This document shows, in pieces, positions 7,729 through 16,096 of a stretch of DNA of 30,859 nt. The notes under the pieces were generated by a model, which was not told where the DNA came from, ran no database searches, and saw nothing but the letters and a program-made list of their open reading frames with translations. The position numbers and the translations under genes were made by a program. Source of the stretch: ZAX-1 sp046533095 (GTDB lineage: Bacteria; Bacillota; Clostridia; Lachnospirales; Lachnospiraceae); the NCBI GenBank assembly GCA_046533095.1, contig JAJQRA010000005.1, positions 1-30,859 on the forward strand, read 5' to 3'. Every line of letters starts with the position of its first letter. Position 1 is the stretch's first letter.

Positions 7729-9780
7729 ATGGCAAAATTTCCGATCCGTACACAAGAAAGCGCCATAACAGCAATTTACGAGAAAGCACCTGGAAAACCT
7801 ATGTACAGAGATGCACAGGGCAAAGAAAAGGCATTTGTAGATGGAGCTGGCGGGAATGTAAGCACCGTGGACGGCATCCAACCAAGCGCATCAGGGGATG
7901 TTGACACGTCTGGGGTAAATGTTAGGTGGACAGCCACACGCGACCCAAGGAAGGCATATATAGATACCCATTCCACAACTGACGCGCCGACGTATGGGAT
8001 TTTCAATAAATACAAAAACTGGGGAAGCCTTGTTTCTTCTGGAGAGCTAAGCAGTGGATTGACCGTGGAAGTATCCGCAGGGTCAGACATGTCAAGCGAG
8101 GACGTCACGGTCAATAACGTAAGTAACCTCGTGGTCTACTCCCCTGCTACCCCGGATGCCTCGGTTGTGGAAATCGGAAACCTTTTGATAAGCGGGGATT
8201 CTGGAAACGTCGCCTTTAGTGGGATTGACATTTCTGGAAATTTGACGCTGTCGAGTTCCGGCGACGACATATCTTTTAAAGATGCCGGAATCTCTGGAAC
8301 CATCAATGCTAACCCCGCGTCGGAAGAGGGCGAGCCGATCAGGGGGTGGTATAATTGCACCTTCGAGGGCGACCTCAATTTTTCGGGATCTGGAAACGCA
8401 TTGTACTATCTTGAAAATTGCTGGGCAGGTGAGGGGATATCGCATAAGCCAACAATCACGGTAAACAACCCAAATGCCCGCGTACAGCTAGTCGGATGCG
8501 AGGGTTTTATTGTGCACCGGATGGCAGGGAAGGTCGATGCCGACAAGGATACAATTCTTTACGGATACACATCTGATAACACGCCGGGCGAGAACAACCT
8601 CCTGTCATGCAGGATCGTAGACCCGGACACAGGGGAGCTTTCAACAATTTCCTGCCTAGGAACTGCCAAGATAAATGTGGGGAGCGCATCCTATGCCAGA
8701 ACCGGCTCATACCGTGCAGGGGTATGGCAGGACAGCGGGATAGGGACGGAGCAGGTACGTTCCAACACAAACTTTTTAAACATCATAGCGCGGATCGTAA
8801 ATTCCGAAGGATCACAGCGTACGAAAGCCAACACCGTGAAAGATGTTTTCTATGGGATTGACGACAAGCTTGGCGAGCTGTCCGCCGCCGTTTCCGGAGC
8901 TAATTTTACGATACAGGACAGCCCAGACGGTGCAAAAATCCAATTCATAAGCAATGCCGACCAGTCGCTAATTTACGAATTCGACAAGCCGCAGGCGATA
9001 CAGGGGAGCAGCTCCATAAGCGTGGCAAATGGAACTGCGAGCGTACTGCTAGGGGAAGAAAGTCCTATCACGCTTGCAATAGCATCCGCATTAATACCCT
9101 ATGTACTAGATGAGCCGGGCAAGCAGCTAAGCCCCGAGCAGTACACGACAGAAGAAAAGGCACAACTAGCCGCACAGGCAGTGATCACATCCGTAAGCAA
9201 AGCAAATGGCTTAAGCCTATCCGGCGGCATCTTAGGAATGGAAAACATCCTAGAAAAGATATATCCAGTAGGGACAATCTATGAAACAACAAACGCTAGC
9301 TTTGACACGGCAGCAAAAATTGCGGCACAATTTGGATTTGGCACATGGGAAGCTTTTGGCGCAGGAAAAGTCCTAGTCGCCATGAGCACAGAAACAGAAT
9401 TCGATGCCATTGGAGAGACAGGCGGATCAAAGGCAAACACACTAGCAACGGCAAACCTTCCATCGCATGGGCATACAATCCCCGCACTGACCACTGGCGG
9501 CCAGTCGGCAGGGCATAGCCACACGATGAATCACAGCCATGCTTATCGTGGCTACAACACTGTTTCATCCGGCTCTGGGTCGACCGTGAAATCCAGAGGC
9601 TACTACTCAGGCGATCCGTCCGAATATGGCGGTGAAGCTTACAGTGGCTCCACTGGCGGCACATCTGGCGACCACACGCACACGACAGCGGCAAGCAATA
9701 CAGGCAACACAGGAAGTGGAACGGCAGTTAATAACTTACAGCCGTATATCGTAGTCTACAGGTATAGGAGGACGGCATAG
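7729..9780 (+). CDS. Large fibre protein with beta-helix shaft and tail-collar-type tip, inside the head module
   Basis: This 683-residue protein starts with a short basic anchor. A long region rich in G/S/N/D with regular hydrophobic spacing follows (about residues 100-290: VVEIGNLLISGDSGNVAFSG), typical of a parallel beta-helix. The C-terminal third begins EKIYPVGTIYETT near residue 507 and runs through FGTWEAFGAGKVLVAMS to the His-rich NLPSHGHT, GHSHTMNHSHAY and GDHTHTT motifs, ending in NNLQPYIVVYRYRR. This is the phage collar/short-tail-fibre tip layout, in which HxH pairs may bind metal in a trimer. Its place between protease and scaffold is unusual for a tail fibre and suggests a head fibre or capsid decoration. 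RBS AGAGGGG lies before ATG 7729. Fold is inferred by eye. Confidence 0.75.
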   Translation: MAKFPIRTQESAITAIYEKAPGKPMYRDAQGKEKAFVDGAGGNVSTVDGIQPSASGDVDTSGVNVRWTATRDPRKAYIDTHSTTDAPTYGIFNKYKNWGSLVSSGELSSGLTVEVSAGSDMSSEDVTVNNVSNLVVYSPATPDASVVEIGNLLISGDSGNVAFSGIDISGNLTLSSSGDDISFKDAGISGTINANPASEEGEPIRGWYNCTFEGDLNFSGSGNALYYLENCWAGEGISHKPTITVNNPNARVQLVGCEGFIVHRMAGKVDADKDTILYGYTSDNTPGENNLLSCRIVDPDTGELSTISCLGTAKINVGSASYARTGSYRAGVWQDSGIGTEQVRSNTNFLNIIARIVNSEGSQRTKANTVKDVFYGIDDKLGELSAAVSGANFTIQDSPDGAKIQFISNADQSLIYEFDKPQAIQGSSSISVANGTASVLLGEESPITLAIASALIPYVLDEPGKQLSPEQYTTEEKAQLAAQAVITSVSKANGLSLSGGILGMENILEKIYPVGTIYETTNASFDTAAKIAAQFGFGTWEAFGAGKVLVAMSTETEFDAIGETGGSKANTLATANLPSHGHTIPALTTGGQSAGHSHTMNHSHAYRGYNTVSSGSGSTVKSRGYYSGDPSEYGGEAYSGSTGGTSGDHTHTTAASNTGNTGSGTAVNNLQPYIVVYRYRRTA

Positions 9781-9819
9781 CTTTAGCCACGATTTTACAA
9801 GAGATAGGAGACGATCAGG

Positions 9820-10056
9820 ATGCACAAAAACAACGAAGGATATGCGGATGCTACGGCAGGCGAGGCATTGCGGAGCGAACGCATAAGAAAAAGCAAAGAG
9901 CGTAGGCTTGAAGAAATGCAGAAAAGAGAAGATTTTGACGTAATCGTCCGTGCCATCCGCGAAATTGTGGAACAGGGCGGTTTTTCATTTACTCGGGATA
10001 TTTGGCTTATTGATATGAAGACAGATAAAATCTATAGAGAATTCGAAAGGAGGTGA
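9820..10056 (+). CDS. Small hypothetical phage protein
   Basis: A 78-residue, highly charged protein. The N-terminal half is a basic/acidic helix (RSERIRKSKERRLEEMQKRE). The C-terminal part reads as a small alpha/beta unit ending in WLIDMKTDKIYREFERR. The ATG at 9820 has an AGGAGA about ten bases upstream. It lies between the fibre gene and the scaffold gene and ends seven bases before the next start; the ribosome site of that gene (AGGAGG) is within its last codons. I do not recognise a function. A structural or assembly role is plausible only from position. Confidence 0.6.
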   Translation: MHKNNEGYADATAGEALRSERIRKSKERRLEEMQKREDFDVIVRAIREIVEQGGFSFTRDIWLIDMKTDKIYREFERR

Positions 10057-10063
10057 AAAGAAA

Positions 10064-10915
10064 ATGGCAAATAAATTAAAACAATTAAAAATTACGAGCA
10101 CCGACCTCGTAGACCAAGGGGCAAATCAAGATGCACACATCCGGCTATTTAAGCGCAAAGAAGACGAGCCACCAACTGATAATAATGAAGGAATACTTCA
10201 AAAAATTTTTGAATTCCTAAAGCGCATGAACACAAAAATAGACGACGAGGAAAACGAAAAACTTACAAAATCAATCCAAAAGGAGGAAACAGACACCATG
10301 AAAATAGATAAATCCAAAATGTCACCCGAGGAAAAAACGACCCTCGAAGACTTTGAAAAGAAGTACGGCATACAGAACGAGCCGGAAACCACCCCGACCG
10401 CCGATGTAGCCAAAGCCACTGATGTAACTAAATCCGCTGATACCGCACAGACGGACGCAATCGCCGAAACGTCACTCCACCCAGAGGTCAAAAAAGCCCT
10501 CACGGAATACAAGGAAATATGCAAGGCACAGACGCAGGAAATGGAAGAGCTTAGAAAGAGCCTTAGCATCGAGAAGCTGACCAGCGTGGCTAAAAAATAC
10601 GAATCAATCGGCAAGAAAGCAGATGAACTTGCGCCAAAGCTGTACGAGATGCAAAAAACCGGTGGTACAGTATACGCTGACTATGTCGCACTGCTTGACG
10701 AGCAGCTTAATCTTGTTGAAAAAAGTGGCATGTTTTCTGAAATTGGCAAGAGCACAGAAGGAAGTGCAGGGGCAAAAGAAGCCCTAAGTATCGCGGCCAC
10801 TGAAATCACAAAGACGGCTACTGACATAAGCAGCACAGATGCAGTCGTCAAAGCATGGGAAAACAATCCTGAACTTGCGGCGCAGTATGAAAATGAATAC
10901 AAGGGAGGTAAATAA
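10064..10915 (+). CDS. Scaffold/head assembly protein with nested internal start
   Basis: A 283-residue, very charged protein lacking Cys, rich in E, K, T and A, located between the protease and decoration/capsid genes, the scaffold position. Residues 1-78 form a separate piece beginning with the linker LKITSTDLVDQGANQDAHI, seen next to XkdF-type proteases. Residues 79-283 look like a scaffold: a disordered T/A-rich part (about 105-140) and coiled coils (KKALTEYKEICKAQTQEMEE). An in-frame ATG at 10298 is preceded by AAAAGGAGG (10278-10286), so a 205-residue short form may also be made, as lambda Nu3 is from within gene C. Scaffold function is inferred from composition and place. Confidence 0.72.
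   Translation: MANKLKQLKITSTDLVDQGANQDAHIRLFKRKEDEPPTDNNEGILQKIFEFLKRMNTKIDDEENEKLTKSIQKEETDTMKIDKSKMSPEEKTTLEDFEKKYGIQNEPETTPTADVAKATDVTKSADTAQTDAIAETSLHPEVKKALTEYKEICKAQTQEMEELRKSLSIEKLTSVAKKYESIGKKADELAPKLYEMQKTGGTVYADYVALLDEQLNLVEKSGMFSEIGKSTEGSAGAKEALSIAATEITKTATDISSTDAVVKAWENNPELAAQYENEYKGGK
10278..10300 (+). promoter_or_regulatory. Strong internal ribosome site and ATG inside the scaffold gene
   Basis: AAAAGGAGG at 10278-10286 is followed after 11 bases by an in-frame ATG (10298-10300). It is as strong as the site at the start of the full gene. It would initiate a scaffold without the first 78 residues. Confidence 0.6.
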
Positions 10916-10917
10916 GA

Positions 10918-11343
10918 ATGGCACATCAATATCTTAATGCTTTTATTAATAATTCAGCGACTATACGAGAAGTCGTAGGCGCTGACATCACAAATGCCCG
11001 CCATAAAGTCGTTATGTACGATGAGGGGGGTAATGTAGAGCTTGCAACTTCGGGAGACAAAGCAATCGGTGTTATTTTAAGCGATACAGCTGCTATTGAG
11101 AGTGGAGACGACCTCATCACTAAGGCAGGATTCGAAGTTGATATCCTGATTAAATACATCGGCTTAGTCGAGGCAGCAGGCGCAATCTCCAAAGGCGACC
11201 TTGTAACCGTCAACGGAGTAGGGCAAGTCGCAACAGCGGCTGCAGGCGATTTCGTTTTCGGACGCGCATTTACATCTACAAGCGCAGAGGGCGAGTTAGC
11301 TCAAGTACAAATCAATCCAGCCGGCTACATCCCGGCAGCATAA
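10918..11343 (+). CDS. Capsid decoration protein (DUF2190-like)
   Basis: This 141-residue, small-residue-rich beta protein precedes the major capsid gene. The sequence NARHKVVMYDEGGNVELATSGDKAIGVILSD and the later GLVEAAGAISKGDLVTVNGVGQVATAA are typical of the DUF2190/head-stabilising proteins that sit on the capsid surface or three-fold axes, as lambda gpD does. The ATG at 10918 has GGGAGG upstream, two bases after the scaffold stop. Expressed together with scaffold and capsid. The precise binding position on the head cannot be read from sequence. Confidence 0.75.
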   Translation: MAHQYLNAFINNSATIREVVGADITNARHKVVMYDEGGNVELATSGDKAIGVILSDTAAIESGDDLITKAGFEVDILIKYIGLVEAAGAISKGDLVTVNGVGQVATAAAGDFVFGRAFTSTSAEGELAQVQINPAGYIPAA

Positions 11344-11358
11344 AGGAGGATAAAAATA

Positions 11359-12399
11359 ATGCCTATTACCACTGCAGATATATCAGCAAAAATTCAAAAG
11401 GGTGTATTCAACCCGCATATTTACTTGACAAACCTTTGCCTTTCCTATTTCCAGGCTGAGCGTGGGTATGTTTCACGGCGGGTATTTCCGCTTGTCCCTG
11501 TCCCGCTGTCCTCGGCAAAGTTCTATGAGTTCGACAAAGGCGACCTTGCCCGCGACAACATGGCGCGAAAGCCAGAATTCGGGCACGTTGCACCAGCTAT
11601 CTTTGGCAAGCGTGACCATTGGTACCATTGCGAGGTAGACCAGATCGTTACTGGGGTAGATCAGATTTCAACATTGGATTTCCAGAGGACAAATTCCCCG
11701 GCGAATATCGACCCACGACGCGCTAAGGTGCGCTTTGTCGCCGAACAAATGAACATCCACCTTGACCGAACTTGGTCAAACAAATACTTTAATCCCGCAT
11801 CTTGGACACATGTATACACAGGAACGGATACGACACCGGGCGCATCGCAATTTTACTTCTTTGACGACGCAAACAGCGATCCAGTGGAATTTTTCGACAA
11901 ATTAAAACTCGACATGATCCTCGAAGGATTGCGTGAACCAAACAAAATGGTACTCGGCGCAAAATCATTTGCCGCACTTAGAAATAATTCGGCCATCCTA
12001 GAACGCATCAAATACCAAGGTTCACAGGCAAATCCGGCTAACGTCACAGAAAACGTACTGGCACAGCTCTTTGGTCTAGATGAAATTGTAGTATCCAAAG
12101 CAGTATACAATGCGGCGCCATATGGCGCACCAGATGACATGCAGTTTATCTGCAATCCCGACGATGTACTTTTATGCTACACCACAAATGCGCCGTCCAT
12201 CGATGAGCCAAGCGCAGGATATACGTTTACCTGGGATATGTTGGGGAACGGACAATACACGGCGGTACAGCAGTATCTAGGAGAGGCAAGCACTCACACA
12301 GAATTTATCGAGGGGCTTCTTTGCACAGATCCACAGATTACAGCTGCTGACCTCGGCATCTTCCTAGATGGAGCAGTAGGCCCTAATTTTGGGGTATAA
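11359..12399 (+). CDS. Major capsid protein (gpE-like, HK97 fold)
   Basis: A 346-residue protein with the features of lambda gpE-type capsid proteins. It has an N-terminal arm (FNPHIYLTNLCLSYFQAE), then VSRRVFPLVPVPLSSAKFYEF, a central PNKMVLGAKSFAALRNNSAI and a C-terminal domain with FICNPDDVLLCYT and YTFTWDM. The protein assembles the icosahedral shell on the scaffold. AAAGGAGG lies ahead of ATG 11359, suiting the high expression expected. It follows the decoration gene by 15 bases. No obvious N-terminal propeptide is visible; whether the protease trims it is not known. Confidence 0.9.
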   Translation: MPITTADISAKIQKGVFNPHIYLTNLCLSYFQAERGYVSRRVFPLVPVPLSSAKFYEFDKGDLARDNMARKPEFGHVAPAIFGKRDHWYHCEVDQIVTGVDQISTLDFQRTNSPANIDPRRAKVRFVAEQMNIHLDRTWSNKYFNPASWTHVYTGTDTTPGASQFYFFDDANSDPVEFFDKLKLDMILEGLREPNKMVLGAKSFAALRNNSAILERIKYQGSQANPANVTENVLAQLFGLDEIVVSKAVYNAAPYGAPDDMQFICNPDDVLLCYTTNAPSIDEPSAGYTFTWDMLGNGQYTAVQQYLGEASTHTEFIEGLLCTDPQITAADLGIFLDGAVGPNFGV

Positions 12400-12411
12400 A
12401 GGAGGCATACG

Positions 12412-12723
12412 ATGGCATTTATCGCTAACAAACCAGTCCGCATCGGTGGACGTCAATTTGCAATCGGGGCAGTTGTCCCCGATGCGCTGATTGAACCAAA
12501 AATGACGGAGCGACTGATTGGATGGGGGAAAATCGTAAAGGTTGACCTACCAGAAAGCACACCGCCTGAAGCGGATCCGCTAGAAGACAATGCAGAAAAT
12601 ACAGATACACAAGACAAGGGTGAAGAAGAAGCACCCGAGCCACAATTTTTATGCCATATTTGCGGGAAATCGTGCGCAACTAAAAGCGCATTGACCGCAC
12701 ACCAAAAGACGCACGACAAGTAG
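12412..12723 (+). CDS. Small head protein with C-terminal C2H2 zinc finger
   Basis: A 103-residue protein in three parts. Residues 1-46 form a compact beta-rich domain (NKPVRIGGRQFAIGAVVPDALI) seen after capsid genes. Residues 47-79 are an acidic, proline-rich linker. The end carries Cys81-x2-Cys84-x12-His97-x3-His101 with a conserved-type Leu94, exactly the classical C2H2 zinc-finger pattern. The finger could bind DNA or act as a protein contact at the connector. AGGAGG stands before ATG 12412, and the gene lies between major capsid and connector genes. The role of the first domain is unknown to me; a capsid- or connector-associated function is inferred. Confidence 0.72.
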   Translation: MAFIANKPVRIGGRQFAIGAVVPDALIEPKMTERLIGWGKIVKVDLPESTPPEADPLEDNAENTDTQDKGEEEAPEPQFLCHICGKSCATKSALTAHQKTHDK

Positions 12724-12734
12724 GAGGGGAAGCC

Positions 12735-13181
12735 ATGATATACAGCTATGACCCTACTAAAATCAAAGAGCAGGGCAAAGATCGAATGCGCTTTGAAATC
12801 GGCGACACCCTCGTGGATGGGGGCACTGCTACATGCGCCCTGTCTGACGAGGAATATATTGCTTTGCTTGACGGCATCGCAGATGGTAGGCGGGCATGGC
12901 TGTCTGCAAAATTGGCGGTACTCGAAGCAATTCTTTTCAAGCTGTCATACCAAGTCGATACGAAAATAGACGTTCTTTCCTATGCGTTTGGAAAAAGGGC
13001 AGAGCAATGGAAAGCATTGTACGACATGGCAAAAAAAGAAGCTTCAGCTGCTGCATCCACGCCTTCTATGGTTGAAGGGAAAGTAGGAAAGCCACCCTAT
13101 TTTTATACAGGGATGGAAGAGAACTGCCGCGCAGGATGCGGAGAAGTTTCCTATGCGATGTTTCGGAAAATGATGGAGTAA
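12735..13181 (+). CDS. Head-tail connector/adaptor-like protein
   Basis: A 148-residue protein directly before the head-closure gene. The middle is helical (ADGRRAWLSAKLAVLEAILFKLSYQVD and AFGKRAEQWKALYDMAKKEA), as in gp6/gp15-type adaptors that attach to the portal ring. An Ala/Ser linker and a C-terminal segment with PPYFYTGMEENCRAGCGE follow; this end also has two Cys four residues apart. TAGGAGGGG precedes ATG 12735 closely after the zinc-finger gene. The adaptor role rests on position and helical content; the family is not recognised with certainty. Confidence 0.65.
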   Translation: MIYSYDPTKIKEQGKDRMRFEIGDTLVDGGTATCALSDEEYIALLDGIADGRRAWLSAKLAVLEAILFKLSYQVDTKIDVLSYAFGKRAEQWKALYDMAKKEASAAASTPSMVEGKVGKPPYFYTGMEENCRAGCGEVSYAMFRKMME

Positions 13182-13194
13182 AGGGGGAAAGGAA

Positions 13195-13551
13195 ATGTTC
13201 ACAGGAATGATTAACCTTTCCCCCGGGCGGGAAATTCGAGAATTTGAAGTATTTCGAACTGAAGCCAGAAAAAACCAAAGCGGACGCGTGATGAGCAACG
13301 GAAACGAAAAAATCGGAACAATCTGGGCAATCCTCGCTGCTACAAAGCCAGAGGAAAAAGAACGCTGGAGGCAACTCGAACATCCGATAACACACAAAAT
13401 TATCCAACAGGGCGCAGCTCCATTCGAAATCACATCGGGCGATTACTTTGAACGCGGAAACAAACGCTACCTCGTTCAGACCGCTCCATACAACGTTGGA
13501 GATCTCAATCATTGGACAATCTACTATTGCAATGAAAGGAGTGATGCATAA
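13195..13551 (+). CDS. Head-closure (stopper) protein
   Basis: This 118-residue beta-rich protein has the build of phage head-tail joining/stopper proteins (SPP1 gp16 group). EVFRTEARKNQSGRV opens into GTIWAILAATKPEEKERW, followed by HPITHKIIQ and FEITSGDYFERGNKRYLVQT. Stoppers plug the portal after packaging and dock the tail. The ATG at 13195 has AAGGGGGAAAGG upstream. Its TAA overlaps the next ATG by one base, indicating tight coupling. Confidence 0.78.
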   Translation: MFTGMINLSPGREIREFEVFRTEARKNQSGRVMSNGNEKIGTIWAILAATKPEEKERWRQLEHPITHKIIQQGAAPFEITSGDYFERGNKRYLVQTAPYNVGDLNHWTIYYCNERSDA

Positions 13552-14033
13552 TGGCGCAGAACAACGCAATCAGCAGCGAAGCGTGGGGGAAAGTATCACG
13601 GGTTATAGGAAAAAAAGTAGCGGCTACGCTTGAAGGCATAGAACGCGAAGTTGCAAGACGCGCATACCGAGCAAGCAATGAACTTCGAAATGCGTCACTT
13701 TTAGTACTCCGAGGGGACGGAACAGGAAAAGTTTATAGAGTGCCTGGTACAAAGGCCTATTACACAGCTTCCGCTCCCGGAGAAAGTCCTGCCGTACGAA
13801 ACGGAACGTTCCGTGCATCTTGGGGGGCACATATCCATGTTGAAAAACAGGGCAAACAGTTCCAGGCAATGTCAGCAATCGAAAGCAATTTGAAAGCAGG
13901 CAGTCGCCCACTTGGCGAAATATTGGAAAATGGAAGCAGAAAAATGAAACCCCGCCCATACAAGCAAAAAGTAATCGACATGGCACTTCCAAAAATAAAA
14001 TCAATTTACAATAGCCCCTATAAAGGGGTGTAG
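13551..14033 (+). CDS. HK97 gp10-like tail completion protein
   Basis: A 160-residue basic protein. A helical start (GIEREVARRAYRASNELRNAS) is followed by the segment PGTKAYYTASAPGESPAVRNGTF and then ILENGSRKMKPRPYKQKVID. The GSRKMKPRPY motif near the end is typical of HK97 gp10/minor tail completion proteins, which occur next to the stopper gene. They help form the head-tail joint. Start ATG 13551 overlaps the previous stop. Confidence 0.75.
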   Translation: MAQNNAISSEAWGKVSRVIGKKVAATLEGIEREVARRAYRASNELRNASLLVLRGDGTGKVYRVPGTKAYYTASAPGESPAVRNGTFRASWGAHIHVEKQGKQFQAMSAIESNLKAGSRPLGEILENGSRKMKPRPYKQKVIDMALPKIKSIYNSPYKGV

Positions 14034-14042
14034 GAGGAAGCA

Positions 14043-14327
14043 ATGGCACTAATCGTAGATACAGCCGTAAAAGCGTTTGATCTTACGCAGATACACCGAG
14101 GGGATTGCATACGAGTAAAGCGCAACGGCGATACAACGGCAAAAAATGGATTCGTTACAAAAGTAGGTGAAAAGCAGATAGAAATCCTTTATTGCAATAC
14201 ACAAAACAACGCGACAAGCTACCTGCCCATCCTTGCTGTCGATGTAGCAATAGGCATGTGGGAAATATGGTGGACGACCGATTTTGCGACGATAAATGTC
14301 GAAAACGATGCTCCACCGATGGAATAG
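14043..14327 (+). CDS. Small beta-rich connector-region protein, unknown
   Basis: A 94-residue protein rich in beta-type segments (GDCIRVKRNGDTTAKNGFV, KQIEILYC), suggesting a small SH3/KOW-like barrel. Near the end is a tryptophan cluster MWEIWW. TAGGAGG lies just ahead of ATG 14043. It lies between the completion and tail-terminator genes and is probably an accessory of the neck, but no specific function is visible. Confidence 0.65.
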   Translation: MALIVDTAVKAFDLTQIHRGDCIRVKRNGDTTAKNGFVTKVGEKQIEILYCNTQNNATSYLPILAVDVAIGMWEIWWTTDFATINVENDAPPME

Positions 14328-14340
14328 GGGATGATACACC

Positions 14341-15252
14341 GTGATTGAACAACTCATAAATGAGCAGATATCAAGCGATCCACAGATCAGAGGAATGCTG
14401 ACCACCTACAAAGGTGCGCCGGCATTTTTTTATCAGAAGGCACCGCAGGACAACGACAAAGGATGGACTAAGCCATGCTATCCCCGCGCCGACTTCAATA
14501 TTGACATGCGCTACGATCCAGAGAGAAAAACATCCGGAACGCTTTCGATCAACGTATGGTGCACAACCGAGTGCGCGACGGTCGGCAGCGACGACCCTGA
14601 CAAAGCAGTCGAGAAGCGTCTTATCGAGCTGATAGGTGGAACTTTCTATACAGGAGAAGAAAGTGCGACAACATGCGCCGTATGGAATCGTTCAGACGCT
14701 TTCTCGATCGAAGGAACAGCGAGCACAGGACAAACAACGGCTCCTGAAGTATTCGGAATTGCAATATTATTTGACCTGACCGAATTTCCCGACCAGATAA
14801 CGACTGCACCAGACCCTATACAAGGCGCGAATTCATGGACGAAACTACACTTTCCACAAATGATGGTAATCGCACACGATGAAATGCCGCCAATATGGAA
14901 ACCGAATGACACAAATCCTGCCATTTATTGGAGATTTGAAGGAACGGCAAGCGAATCAAGACAAAGCTATGCCGTAACCTGGTATATAGGAAACTTTGCC
15001 GCGCACGTCATTTCAGAAAGCGTGACAGAGCGGAATAAATGGACCAAAGCGCTAATTGAGCAAATACAGCTTGATGGCGAAATTATCCTGGAGGATACAA
15101 GCCCTATGTTTATCCAACAAATACAAATAAGGCATAACGCCGATCCACTCCGAGAGGGACAGTTGTCGCTTACTGGACAATACGGTGTACTTGCACAGCA
15201 CAGAAAAGAACACGCACAAGAAGGACTTGCGCCGATTATTCAAGAAAAATAA
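14341..15252 (+). CDS. Tail terminator/neck-like protein
   Basis: A 303-residue protein starting at GTG 14341, which follows GGGGATGATACACC, a modest ribosome site. The first half (LINEQISSDPQIRGMLTTY, FNIDMRYDPERKTSGTLSI, then AVEKRLIEL) has the alpha/beta layout of tail-completion/terminator proteins. The second half is a separate beta-rich domain with YWRFEGTASESRQSYAVTW and a helix DPLREGQLSLTG. It is the last gene before the tail block, the usual place of the terminator that caps the tail tube. The two-domain length is larger than the roughly 130-150 residues usual for this role, so part of it may do something else. Confidence 0.6.
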   Translation: MIEQLINEQISSDPQIRGMLTTYKGAPAFFYQKAPQDNDKGWTKPCYPRADFNIDMRYDPERKTSGTLSINVWCTTECATVGSDDPDKAVEKRLIELIGGTFYTGEESATTCAVWNRSDAFSIEGTASTGQTTAPEVFGIAILFDLTEFPDQITTAPDPIQGANSWTKLHFPQMMVIAHDEMPPIWKPNDTNPAIYWRFEGTASESRQSYAVTWYIGNFAAHVISESVTERNKWTKALIEQIQLDGEIILEDTSPMFIQQIQIRHNADPLREGQLSLTGQYGVLAQHRKEHAQEGLAPIIQEK

Positions 15253-15273
15253 CAAAAAGAAAGGGGAACAAAA

Positions 15274-16083
15274 ATGATATATGTATCAAAATATCCAAAT
15301 GGACAGGCAGTAGATGACCAACTAGATTTAGCAACGACAAACCAAAGTGACATAACAACGCTTTTTGACGAGAAGGCAGATAAAAGTGAAATCCCAACGA
15401 TACCAACAGCTTTGAACTCAATTATTCCGGCATATGCGCCAGGAATGGCACTCGCCATAAACCAAGCTGTCTTATATGAAGGGACACTCCTGCTTTCGAC
15501 CGAAGCACAAACAACAGTCGGGGCAACCCCAGACATGTCAAAATTTATCGATTCATTCTTGATGACATATCCACGCTACTATGGGGATAGCACTGGATTC
15601 GAGGAAGGTCAGGCAATCGCAAGGCAATTCATGGGCAGGGACAACAGCATATTAATACCATTCAACTCGGACGACACAGGAGCAAGCTCCACGTGGGAAA
15701 TTGACGTCATTGACGGAAATCCAAGCGTAACAGGAGCCAACGGCATATGGAGCGTCGCAGGGTGTTATTTCAAGAACGGAGTAGACAATACAGAAGGTTT
15801 CGTTTTGAAATTCGGCAATACCCTACCTGCCGAGGTTTATGTGCGTGGCAGGGGAGGTCTTTTAATCGAGGAAGCAGATGTTGCGACAGGGGAATCTATT
15901 ACAGCAAAAGGCATTGCGGCATTTATCGCAAAGGATGTCGATGGCGCACAAACGGACGGCAACACAAGCGGATCGATCGACCTATCAAAGCTAAAAAACG
16001 CAGGGATGGAAACGGAAAGCACGGATCTAGCGGATTTCCTTATCGAAATATGGGCGAAATTAGCGACAAAGGCAGACGCATAG
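15274..16083 (+). CDS. Unknown structural protein ahead of the tail sheath
   Basis: A 269-residue acidic protein with ATG 15274 behind AAAGGGG. A short N-terminal helical/linker part (QLDLATTNQSDITTLFDEKADK) resembles the connector pieces of phage fibres. The middle (GANGIWSVAGCYFKNGVDNT, GRGGLLIEEADVATGESITA) is beta-rich and glycine-rich. The end is helical (DLADFLIEIWAKLATKADA). No hydrophobic segment is present. The position between the neck and sheath genes suggests a virion protein, perhaps a neck or tail decoration. I recognise no family. Confidence 0.6.
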   Translation: MIYVSKYPNGQAVDDQLDLATTNQSDITTLFDEKADKSEIPTIPTALNSIIPAYAPGMALAINQAVLYEGTLLLSTEAQTTVGATPDMSKFIDSFLMTYPRYYGDSTGFEEGQAIARQFMGRDNSILIPFNSDDTGASSTWEIDVIDGNPSVTGANGIWSVAGCYFKNGVDNTEGFVLKFGNTLPAEVYVRGRGGLLIEEADVATGESITAKGIAAFIAKDVDGAQTDGNTSGSIDLSKLKNAGMETESTDLADFLIEIWAKLATKADA

Positions 16084-16096
16084 GAAGGAGTATTGT

